DNA of 32,783 bases from an uncultured Pirellulaceae bacterium. GTDB taxonomy: Bacteria > Planctomycetota > Planctomycetia > Pirellulales > Pirellulaceae. The stretch spans positions 1 through 32,783 of the forward strand of contig CAJQPP010000067.1 of the NCBI GenBank assembly GCA_905480235.1. The letters run 5' to 3'. Under the pieces are notes generated by a model. That model had not been told where the DNA came from, searched no databases, and was given only the letters and a program-made list of their open reading frames with translations. This document shows positions 17,852 to 24,947 of the stretch, in pieces (within the stretch, counting starts at the first letter, position 1; each line of letters opens with the position of its first letter). The position numbers and the translations under genes were made by a program.

Positions 17852-19219
17852 CTAAAGTAATTCGAGAGGTTCTTCTTCATCTCCCAGGCGGTGAATGTCG
17901 ATCCCCATCGTCTGCATCATGGCCAAGTGCATACGCGACATCGACGTGGCACGTTTTGGCTTAAGATAACGCCCCGGATTGATAGATCCGCCTCCGTATC
18001 CGGCTAAAATTAAGGGGAGATTGTCTTCGCCGTGGTTATGCCCGTCGGAGATGCTGGAGCCATAGCAGAGGGTAGAAGACTCCAGTAGAGTGCGACCATT
18101 CGCTTCCCGGATTCCGTGGAGTTTTTTTATCAAGTAGGCGAATTGTGAATGATGCCAGCGGGTGACCCGATTGTACATGTCTCGTTTGGAGGTCACGGTA
18201 TTCCAAGACGTTTTACCGTCGTCGTCTTCCGTACGCCCAGAAATATCTCGGTAATGAGACAATGCGTGCCATGTCCCTTTACAGTCGGGAATGAAATCAA
18301 AATATCGATTACTTTGCCCATGGTCCAACATGAAGGTGCAAACCCGCGTGGCGTCAGCCCAAAATGCCAGAACAATGAGGTCCAGCATTAAACGAACATA
18401 AGTCTGGTGGTTAGTGGGGATTCCGGGTTGGGGTCGAGTCAGCGTATCTGTCACCTGGCGATTATCCAACGCTTGCTGTGTTTGTTTTTCTGCAAAATCC
18501 AGCCTCCTTTCCAAACCGCGAACCGATTCTAAGTACTCATCGATTTTCCGTTGATCCTCGATGCTTCCAGCCCGTTTAATCTGTCGCGCGTGTTCCAGCA
18601 CGACGTCGACCACACTGCGATCAATCGCGCTAGTTTCACTCGTCCGAAACATGCGATCGAAAACGGAGCGTGGTTCGGTTTCTCGCTCCAAGGGTGTGCC
18701 CGCATCGCGCCAGGAAATGGAGTTTCGGGGTAAGCAACCACTGAAATGGCCTTCCCCTTTGACGGAGAGTTCCAGGGAGGGCAATACCGTCTGATCTTTT
18801 AGTCGGTGGGCTACGATTTGATCCGCGGATCGTCCCGTGACTTGTATCTTCCGTTCGTTGTAGCCGCCGTCGGTTAGCCACGTGGCGGTCCCGGCACCAT
18901 GTCCGTTGCCTCGGGGCGTCCAGAGATTATTGGCCACCAAGATGTGTTGTTTAACGCTTTCTAAGGGGGCCATCCAGCGATTCAATTTCTGCAGGCTGCC
19001 GTCGGTGCCTATCTTTTCGGGTTGCCATGAACCTTGGGCGCTACCGTTAGGAAAGTAGAGGTAGGCCAGGCGATTATTTTGTGAGCCACGCTTTAATCCA
19101 GCGATTGGATCGGCTTGGGCCCTCGGTATTTTCATGATGTCTAACCACGGTAATGCCAAGGCGGCACCGGTGCCTTGTAGCAACGTACGCCGAGAAATTC
19201 GCAAAGCTGTTTTTCTCAT
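17852..19219 (-). CDS. DUF1552 protein, Tat-exported
   Basis: A 455-residue DUF1552 protein, a family expanded in planctomycetes and nearly always encoded next to DUF1592-type cytochromes; its biochemical role is unknown. The N-terminus is a twin-arginine signal (SRRTLLQGTGAALALPWL, Arg10-Arg11), implying export in a folded state. Family-typical stretches include LAYLYFPNGSAQGSW near residue 52, a MLDHGQSNRYFDF segment, and a C-terminal SSISDGHNHGEDNLPLILAGYGGG run resembling alkaline-phosphatase-fold metal sites. The ATG at 19219 overlaps the stop of the DUF1592 gene by 4 nt, showing translational coupling. It is the last gene of the putative five-gene unit. Confidence 0.92.
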   Translation of the reverse strand: MRKTALRISRRTLLQGTGAALALPWLDIMKIPRAQADPIAGLKRGSQNNRLAYLYFPNGSAQGSWQPEKIGTDGSLQKLNRWMAPLESVKQHILVANNLWTPRGNGHGAGTATWLTDGGYNERKIQVTGRSADQIVAHRLKDQTVLPSLELSVKGEGHFSGCLPRNSISWRDAGTPLERETEPRSVFDRMFRTSETSAIDRSVVDVVLEHARQIKRAGSIEDQRKIDEYLESVRGLERRLDFAEKQTQQALDNRQVTDTLTRPQPGIPTNHQTYVRLMLDLIVLAFWADATRVCTFMLDHGQSNRYFDFIPDCKGTWHALSHYRDISGRTEDDDGKTSWNTVTSKRDMYNRVTRWHHSQFAYLIKKLHGIREANGRTLLESSTLCYGSSISDGHNHGEDNLPLILAGYGGGSINPGRYLKPKRATSMSRMHLAMMQTMGIDIHRLGDEEEPLELL

Positions 19220-21156
19220 TCGGATGCACTCTGAAATTGTTGTTTGTATTGAAATGGGTAGCTCTCGATGATTGCCATCAGTAGCGTTTGAAATCGGTAG
19301 TCATCCTGACGAGTGGTTTCGACGATTTTCCGTAATGCGGCTTCGTCGTAAAAATCCAATTGGCGACCTATCGCGTAAGTCAACATTTTTCGAGCCATTT
19401 GGCGGGTTAGATCGTCCATGCGTTGCGAGACAATCACGTCTCGTAAACCCGCCGCTCCAACAAATCGTTGGCCATTCGGTAATTGACCTTGGGCATCGAT
19501 GGTTTCACCGTATTGACGGGAACGCCATCGTCCGAAGTTATCGTAGTTTTCAAGACTGAAGCCAATCGGATCCATTTCTTGATGACAAGCGGCACACTGT
19601 GGGTTCCTACTGTGAAGTTGCACCTTTTCCCGAAAACTCAAATCGTCGCGGTTCAGGACTTGTGCGGAAATTTCACCTACATCTGGCGGAGGTTCTGGCG
19701 GTGGCGTTCCCAGTAAGCTGGCCAAAACCCAGTAGCCACGCACGACCGGACTGGTTCGATCGGGAAACGCAGTCACGGAAAGGACGCTGGCATGCGTGAG
19801 GATACCGCCTCGTTTGGTGGTTTTTAGTCGCACGGGACGCATCTTGGTTCCTTCAATACCTTTGATCCCATAATGACGTGCCAGTTCTTCATTCAGGTAG
19901 GTATAGCGAGCGTCAATCAACCGGTGTAACGGTTGGTTATCCCGCAGGAGTGAGTAGAAAAAGAGGGCGGATTCAGCTCGCATGGCTTCCATCAGCGTTT
20001 CCGTGCACCAAGGGTTGTCGATGGGATCTTGGCGTCGGCGGATGCCCACGTCATCAAATCCCAGCCACTGGGCCGCAAATACGGTTCCTAGAGCACGGGC
20101 ACGCGTACTGGACAACATTCTGGCGACCTGTTCTGAAAGCACCTGAGGCTCGGATAGACGGCCTTCTGAAGCGAGTCTCAACAACTGGTTATCAGGCATC
20201 GTGGCCCAGAGGAAATAAGAGAGTCGGCTGGCTAGATCGAAGTCACTAATTTTTTGTGGCTCGAAACCCGATGTCTCCGATTCCACCTTAAGTAAAAATT
20301 GAGGCATCACCAAAACTGCGATAATGGGTTTCTGAATAGCCGCGTCGAAATCGCCGTGTTGCTGAAAGGTCGATTCGAAAATTTTTAATAAATCATCTAG
20401 CTCATGAGGCTGAATAGGACGTCGAAAGGCACGGTTGCCAAAACGTCGGATGATTTCGCGAGCACGTTCCGACCCGGCCAGTTGCCGATTCTCGATCTTC
20501 AATAGCTTCTGTTTTGCTCGTATAAGAGGTGCCGCTGCCGTTGGAGCAAATAGACGACTTACCAAGGACTCTGCCGATTGGGTGTACTTCTCAAAGAGAC
20601 CCGTTTGCAGAAATAGCGTATTGGCGCTGTTTTCAAAACCGCTGCGACCACTGAGGTCTGCTGTGAATTTACTCACGTCGGCGAGATCAATTTTAAAAAG
20701 ATCACGTATCGTATTTTGATACTCAACATGGGTTAACCGGCGAACCGGTTCATAGCCCGGATGTCGAACGCTGTCATAATCAAAATTGTAAATCGCACTT
20801 GTATACCAGTTTGAAAATGCTTCCTTTTGCTTAACCGTTAATTTCGCATGGTCTGCCGGCGGCATGTCGCCCAACGCGATACGTTGGAAAATATTTCGCC
20901 AGATATCGTATTCTTTTACGAGTGGCCGTTGCTTGATTAAGACTGACAGATCCAACTCCCCATCCGCACGCGGTCCTGAGTGACAGTCAAGGCATTGATT
21001 CTGTAATAACCGGATGCCTGCTTCATCGTTCTGCCCCTGCAAGGTCTTGGCTGAACAAAGTAGTGCCAAAATGAAAAAACAGCACCCCACGCTGGAAAAT
21101 AGGTGGAGTACTGTTGAGGTTCTGGAGCGCGGAAGCACTTGGTCGGCACGTTGCAT
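19216..21156 (-). CDS. Planctomycete-type cytochrome with DUF1587/1595/1592/1588/1585 domains
   Basis: A 646-residue exported multi-domain protein. After a hydrophobic signal segment (about 17-36) comes a PSCyt1-like region with a c-type heme motif C55-L-D-C58-H59. Then follow DUF1587 (about 138-200), DUF1595 (228-290), DUF1592 (302-430), DUF1588 (447-548) and DUF1585 (566-640). A second heme-type motif, C521-A-A-C524-H525, lies in DUF1588. This whole architecture is characteristic of planctomycetes; function is unproven but an extracytoplasmic redox role is likely. The gene is translationally coupled to DUF1552. Its start is 45 nt after the acidic protein gene, so it probably belongs to the transcript driven from the sigma factor gene. 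Confidence 0.93.
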   Translation of the reverse strand: MQRADQVLPRSRTSTVLHLFSSVGCCFFILALLCSAKTLQGQNDEAGIRLLQNQCLDCHSGPRADGELDLSVLIKQRPLVKEYDIWRNIFQRIALGDMPPADHAKLTVKQKEAFSNWYTSAIYNFDYDSVRHPGYEPVRRLTHVEYQNTIRDLFKIDLADVSKFTADLSGRSGFENSANTLFLQTGLFEKYTQSAESLVSRLFAPTAAAPLIRAKQKLLKIENRQLAGSERAREIIRRFGNRAFRRPIQPHELDDLLKIFESTFQQHGDFDAAIQKPIIAVLVMPQFLLKVESETSGFEPQKISDFDLASRLSYFLWATMPDNQLLRLASEGRLSEPQVLSEQVARMLSSTRARALGTVFAAQWLGFDDVGIRRRQDPIDNPWCTETLMEAMRAESALFFYSLLRDNQPLHRLIDARYTYLNEELARHYGIKGIEGTKMRPVRLKTTKRGGILTHASVLSVTAFPDRTSPVVRGYWVLASLLGTPPPEPPPDVGEISAQVLNRDDLSFREKVQLHSRNPQCAACHQEMDPIGFSLENYDNFGRWRSRQYGETIDAQGQLPNGQRFVGAAGLRDVIVSQRMDDLTRQMARKMLTYAIGRQLDFYDEAALRKIVETTRQDDYRFQTLLMAIIESYPFQYKQQFQSASE

Positions 21157-21201
21157 GTTCCGCGGTCCTATATAAATTAAGAAAGGGTTTCGGCGTTCGG
21201 C

Positions 21202-21816
21202 TTAATCTTGCTCTACGATCATGCTCATCAAGACTTCGACCGCCTCTTCACGGCGATCGTCCCATTCAAGAATTTCAACCAGTTTCATTTTCAAGAGGTT
21301 TTTAACTGCCGGCGAAACTTCACCGCTTTCAATCAACTCGTTGAGCACGTCAATGGCTTCCCCTTCGTCTTCCACAAATTGTTCGAGTTGCATCAAAGCA
21401 TAACTGGCCGTTGCGGTCTTGTTTCCGGCTACTTCGGCTAGACGGGTGATGATTTCGAGGCGGGCCATGTTACCTTCGAATTCATGCATGATTTCCTCAT
21501 GGTGTTCGTGATCGTCTTCATCATCGTGCTCACCATGCTCGCCATCATGATGATCACCATCATGATGCTCACCATCCTCGTGTTCATTTTCTTCCTCGTC
21601 CCATTCTTCCTCTTCTTGTTCGTCCTCATCTTCGTCTTCTTCTTGGTATTGGGGTTCCGGGTTGAGAGTTTGGGATTCCCCAAGCACGGGTTCGTTGGTT
21701 TCTTGGATCGCGGTCGCTTCGACGCCACCGCTTTGCACCAAATTAAATGCGAGGACCAACAGCAGCATCATCACGAGGCCGCTTACAAAATTGATAAAGG
21801 GGTGTTTGAAGTTCAT
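21202..21816 (-). CDS. Membrane-anchored polyacidic, His-rich protein
   Basis: No family was recognised. The 204-residue product has an N-terminal hydrophobic segment (about 9-28: FVSGLVMMLLLVLAFNLV), acting as anchor or signal peptide. A very acidic stretch follows (about 58-108, mostly Glu/Asp with His repeats such as HHDGDHHDGEHGEHDDEDDHEHHEE). The C-terminal half (about 110-204) is a regular helical domain (RLEIITRLAEVAGN...LMQLEQFVEDEGEAI...VKNLLKMKLVEILEWDDRREEAVEVLMSM). The Asp/His run suits binding of divalent metal (inference). The gene follows the polybasic protein after 1 nt. Opposite charges make direct interaction of the two extracytoplasmic parts plausible. Confidence 0.75.
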   Translation of the reverse strand: MNFKHPFINFVSGLVMMLLLVLAFNLVQSGGVEATAIQETNEPVLGESQTLNPEPQYQEEDEDEDEQEEEEWDEEENEHEDGEHHDGDHHDGEHGEHDDEDDHEHHEEIMHEFEGNMARLEIITRLAEVAGNKTATASYALMQLEQFVEDEGEAIDVLNELIESGEVSPAVKNLLKMKLVEILEWDDRREEAVEVLMSMIVEQD

Positions 21817-21817
21817 A

Positions 21818-22465
21818 CTAGGTTCTCCGGTATTTATAAAAAGGGTCTGTGATTGATTTGAATTCGTAGCTCGGTTTGAACCAACGGTGTCGTTGGCGAT
21901 TTTTATTGCGATTTTTTTTATTTGTACCCGAACTCGATCCAGTCCTTTCGGAGTTCGTTTTCGGTTGTTTCGCCAAACGGTCGGCCGCTGTCCTCCAGAA
22001 ACTGGATTTTCGTTTTACCGAAGTAATCGTCGGGTTATTCGCCGGACTGTCGGCAGATGCTTGAGCCTTTCGTAGCGACTGGGTGCGATTTTGGGTGCGC
22101 GTATTGATGGCCATGCTTTTGCGAAAGAAAAAAGATGTGGCCGCGGTGGGACGCTTCTTCGTTTGGGTGGCTGTGGATAACTCACTGGAAGTTTTGCGTG
22201 TGGTTTCATCCTTGCCAATTTTTTCCCTGAGGGTCTGTTTTGCCATTGGCATAGGACGTTCGTTGGAAATCCATAGATTGAGGCCAAAGCTGATCAGGAC
22301 GGTAGCTGCGATCGCGAGAATCGCGTATGCAATAACTCTTGGCCTGGCATTTTTGCGGCCCGTCAGGCAAGGCTCGCTACCAACCATTTCTGATAGATTG
22401 CCGGGGTACTTCTGCTCAAGATAGTCTTTTTTAAGCATGTCTAGCTGCTTTTGATCGGGATTCAT
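21818..22465 (-). CDS. Polybasic single-pass membrane protein, candidate anti-sigma partner
   Basis: A 215-residue protein without a recognised family. A short cytoplasmic N-terminus (about 43 residues) is followed by one membrane helix (about 44-66, VIAYAILAIAATVLISFGLNLWI). The outer part is Lys/Arg/Ser/Thr/Asn-rich and ends with KNRNKNRQRHRWF and FYKYRRT. The positive cluster KNARPR before the helix fits N-in topology. Its start overlaps the sigma factor stop by 4 nt, the position usually held by an anti-sigma factor. However, there is no HxxxCxxC zinc motif and the N-terminal region is short, so the anti-sigma role is inferred from context. Homologues may be annotated only as hypothetical. 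Confidence 0.7.
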   Translation of the reverse strand: MNPDQKQLDMLKKDYLEQKYPGNLSEMVGSEPCLTGRKNARPRVIAYAILAIAATVLISFGLNLWISNERPMPMAKQTLREKIGKDETTRKTSSELSTATQTKKRPTAATSFFFRKSMAINTRTQNRTQSLRKAQASADSPANNPTITSVKRKSSFWRTAADRLAKQPKTNSERTGSSSGTNKKNRNKNRQRHRWFKPSYEFKSITDPFYKYRRT

Positions 22466-23016
22466 GGGTAAGCATCCTTCAAATGAAAATCGGCTTTAAG
22501 TTTGCCAAGTCCCTGATGCAGGCTGGCCTTTACTGTGCCCACGGATATGTCGAGCGTTGTTGCAATCTCCTTCAGTGACATGTCTTCGAAAAAACGCAGT
22601 ATCACGACGGTGTTCTGTCGTTTGGGAAGTCTCGAAATGGCCTGTTTAAGATTCCCGATCTCGATTTGGTGAAAGAGCTTGTCGGCTGCAGATTCGTCTG
22701 TGTCGAGAACCGCATCCATTTGCAGAGCATTGTGTTGTTGCCAGCGTTTGTTTTTTCGCCGTATTTCATGGCAAACATTGTGAGCGATTCCGAGGATCCA
22801 TGTCGATATTTTAGCCCGGCCTTGGAAACCATTCAGTCCTTTGATGATGCGAATGGCGGTTTCCTGGGTTGCCTCAATTGCGAGTGCTTCATTGAGTAAT
22901 TGAGCGTGGCAAAAGCGAAAGATTTGATCCTGATGGTTCTGCAAAAGTGACTCCAGCGCTTGGCGATTTCCAGCTTTGGCATTTTTCCACAATTGAATAC
23001 TGTTGGTCGCACTCAA
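22462..23016 (-). CDS. ECF-type RNA polymerase sigma factor
   Basis: A 184-residue sigma-70 family factor with only regions 2 and 4. Region 2 (about 24-90) includes DQIFRFCHAQLLN and the helix ending FQGRAKISTWILGIAHNVCHEIRRK. Region 4 (about 128-178) has ISRLPKRQNTVVILRFFEDMSLKEIATTLDISVGTVKASLHQGLGKL, a complete helix-turn-helix. It directs core polymerase to a small regulon, often its own operon. The start is TTG at 23016; an in-frame stop lies seven codons upstream and no better start or clear ribosome site is seen. It heads the unit leading to the polybasic, polyacidic, DUF1592 and DUF1552 genes, so it may control them, possibly by autoregulation. Confidence 0.93.
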   Translation of the reverse strand: MSATNSIQLWKNAKAGNRQALESLLQNHQDQIFRFCHAQLLNEALAIEATQETAIRIIKGLNGFQGRAKISTWILGIAHNVCHEIRRKNKRWQQHNALQMDAVLDTDESAADKLFHQIEIGNLKQAISRLPKRQNTVVILRFFEDMSLKEIATTLDISVGTVKASLHQGLGKLKADFHLKDAYP

Positions 23017-23062
23017 GGTTTGATGCCAAATGGGTTAATGTTCCGAACACAAATTCACGTCA

Positions 23063-23095
23063 TTGATCATCGAGCCGGAACGATTGATCCTCGAT
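23063..23095 (-). promoter_or_regulatory. Possible operator: direct repeats upstream of the sigma factor
   Basis: TTGATCATCGAG (23063-23074) and TTGATCCTCGAT (23084-23095) differ at two bases and start 21 bp apart, two helical turns. Within them, ATCGAG and CTCGAT can also pair as a stem. They sit about 50-80 nt upstream of the sigma factor start. This fits a dimeric regulator site, but no regulator is known. Confidence 0.3.
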
Positions 23096-23163
23096 TTCAA
23101 TAACACGCTCAGGACCGGCTTCGCGTGCATCACATTGCTATCCCGTATCTGGAAGATCAAGCA

Positions 23164-24078
23164 TTACTCCCCATCGTATTGGATGTCCAATGAGCGGCAA
23201 TACTCTCGAACGGCTTCTCGGTCCTTGACCCACTGCTCTCTGGTTTCCATTTCCATCGTGTGAAACGGTGCGGACATTTTCAGCTCGTCAAGTTTGACGT
23301 TGAAGAAATCGGGGACGCATTGGGGAGCATGGCATGCGACACACATACTTCCTTCCAGTTTTTTCGGAATAGTGGCGTGAATCGCTCCGGGTTTCCTGCC
23401 TGGCGGAGCAGGGAATTCTTTTCCAATGACAAAGTAAGGCGAATCGGCGTCTGCAATGAGCGGCACAAGTGGTTTGTCCGGGTTCTTTGGATCTCGCACT
23501 TGATCAATCCATGGTGAATGCAAAAACGGATCGACCATGTGGCACTTCACGCACCCATCTCTGCCAACCACGGTCGGCGGTTGCCAGGCCTTGTTATACT
23601 TCGGCTCATCTGGAGTCGGCAAGCCTTGCCGCGGATCAACCTCATCTTTGACGGACAGGAAACACGTAGCCCCTGTCTTTATGTTGTGACCAATGACACC
23701 CAAGCCGCCATCGCGAAAAAATGTCACGAAGACGACATCGGGGTTAGGCGAGCCATTCGGTTTGACTCCCTGGTAACGTCCCACGCGGTTGCCGAGCTGG
23801 CAGGGAGCACCAAAGGCCGCTGGCTTGTCGCAGGACTTTAAGTTTTTCCCAATATTGTCTGCGGTGACAATTACTCGTTTCCCGTTCTGAGTGATGGGGA
23901 TTTCGATAGCATCCTCGTAACGAAACTTCGGTAACGGGCCAAGGTGTTTTTCACACTCGCGTGCGTACATGAGTGCCGTACGCGCTGACGCTTTCTCTTC
24001 AATGGTCGTTGCGTTTAGAAGATATGAAAAAGCCAATAGTGACACCACGGCTAGGAAACTGAGACATTTGCTTTGCAT
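23164..24078 (-). CDS. Exported di-heme c-type cytochrome-like protein
   Basis: A 304-residue exported protein with a signal peptide (MQSKCLSFLAVVSLLAFSYLLNA, about 1-23). Two canonical heme c motifs are present: C176-V-K-C179-H180 and C246-V-A-C249-H250. Extra cysteines lie in the N-terminal half (for example CEKHLG, SCDKPAAFGAPC). No named family was recognised. The N-terminal half (about 30-170) looks globular and the hemes are C-terminal. An extracytoplasmic electron-transfer role is inferred. The start at 24078 is chosen because the signal peptide begins there; the frame is open to 24132 but the extra residues are polar. It lies 148 nt upstream of the sigma factor gene on the same strand and may be a separate unit. 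Confidence 0.72.
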   Translation of the reverse strand: MQSKCLSFLAVVSLLAFSYLLNATTIEEKASARTALMYARECEKHLGPLPKFRYEDAIEIPITQNGKRVIVTADNIGKNLKSCDKPAAFGAPCQLGNRVGRYQGVKPNGSPNPDVVFVTFFRDGGLGVIGHNIKTGATCFLSVKDEVDPRQGLPTPDEPKYNKAWQPPTVVGRDGCVKCHMVDPFLHSPWIDQVRDPKNPDKPLVPLIADADSPYFVIGKEFPAPPGRKPGAIHATIPKKLEGSMCVACHAPQCVPDFFNVKLDELKMSAPFHTMEMETREQWVKDREAVREYCRSLDIQYDGE

Positions 24079-24421
24079 TTTATTTTGATTTTCTCCGAGC
24101 AGGATGACTCCTGTGTACCTATTGGGTGCCACTGAACCGGAAAAGGTTTATTGCCTTTTAGAAAATTACGACAGAAAACCCAGTTTTTCACGGATCCCCG
24201 AAGATTTCATCAATCCACGAGCTGCCCATTGTAGGACGAAGGCCGAAATCCTTTGTGTTCGCCTGCGGGTGGAGATTAGCAGAGGCCATTCTTAGTGCGC
24301 AAAACCCCTTCTGCAGCGGGGTTTAGAGGCTCTGCCTCTTTCCACTCTCATGGGAATGGTCTACTTTATGGCGATTGAATTTTCAAAAAAACACATGTCT
24401 CGTCTTAGGAAAGAATTCGTT
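24079..24421. other. Divergent intergenic region with two adjacent hairpins
   Basis: This 343-nt gap separates the di-heme cytochrome from the lipoprotein. It holds two neighbouring stems: AAACCCC/GGGGTTT (24302-24324) and AGAGGC/GCCTCT with a 3-base loop (24325-24339). They lie about 80-120 nt upstream of the lipoprotein start and could be a structured leader or an early terminator. The remainder shows no gene. Confidence 0.45.
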
Positions 24422-24871
24422 ATGAAATGGTTACCCTGCGTTAGCGTGCTGGTCGTTGCATTGATGGTCGGTGTCACGGGTTGTGACGAAGCCAAAAAAG
24501 GAATGGACGAGGTCAAAGACGCGACCTCGAAAGCGGCTTCTGATGTTTCATCCGAAGTCGGAAAGATCAACTTTGGTGACTTTGATATGAAGTCGATCCA
24601 GGGGGAACTTTCAGGAATCACCGATGGATTAAAGAATGTTTCTAGCGATACCGTGGATGACGTATCGGCTAAAATCAGTGAGCTAACGAAGTCGCTGGAA
24701 AATTCAGATTTTGGAAAGATGTCCGACACAGCGAAAGCGGCCGTCAAAACAGCCATGAGTAAATTTGGCGATAGTGTCAAAGGTGCGATGGATAAGATTT
24801 CGGATGATTCGGTCACGCAAAAATTGAAGGCCGCCATCGATCCGTTGATGGAAAAAATCAAGAATATGTAG
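24422..24871 (+). CDS. Small lipoprotein, helical
   Basis: A 149-residue lipoprotein with the signal MKWLPCVSVLVVALMVGVTGC. Cys21 is preceded by VTG, a lipobox, so the protein is probably lipid-anchored. The mature part (DEAKKGMDEVKDATSKAASDVSSEV... to the end) is rich in Lys, Asp, Ser and Ala and is predicted to form long amphipathic helices or coiled coil. The start at 24422 is chosen because the lipoprotein signal begins there and AGGAAAG lies about 10 nt upstream; further in-frame starts run up to 24350 without signal-peptide character. It faces the DUF885-like gene across a shared terminator. Function is not known. Confidence 0.75.
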   Translation: MKWLPCVSVLVVALMVGVTGCDEAKKGMDEVKDATSKAASDVSSEVGKINFGDFDMKSIQGELSGITDGLKNVSSDTVDDVSAKISELTKSLENSDFGKMSDTAKAAVKTAMSKFGDSVKGAMDKISDDSVTQKLKAAIDPLMEKIKNM

Positions 24872-24895
24872 AGGCTTGAAATAGCTGAAAATAAT

Positions 24896-24929
24896 AAAAA
24901 AGGGCGTGCCTCTGGGCCGCCCTTTTTTT
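24896..24929. terminator. Bidirectional rho-independent terminator
   Basis: GGGCG/CGCCC plus an inner GCC/GGC around TCTG form a G+C-rich stem flanked by six A residues on the left and seven T residues on the right. It sits between the converging lipoprotein and DUF885-like genes and has a U-tract on both strands, so it can end both transcripts. Confidence 0.92.
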
Positions 24930-24947
24930 GTAAATGCGAAAGCTGTT

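Noticed and set aside
23040..23044. GGAAC on the minus strand as an ECF -35 element
   Set aside because: It lies only about 23 nt before the sigma start codon, so the -10 element would fall at the start of the gene; not credible as that gene's promoter.
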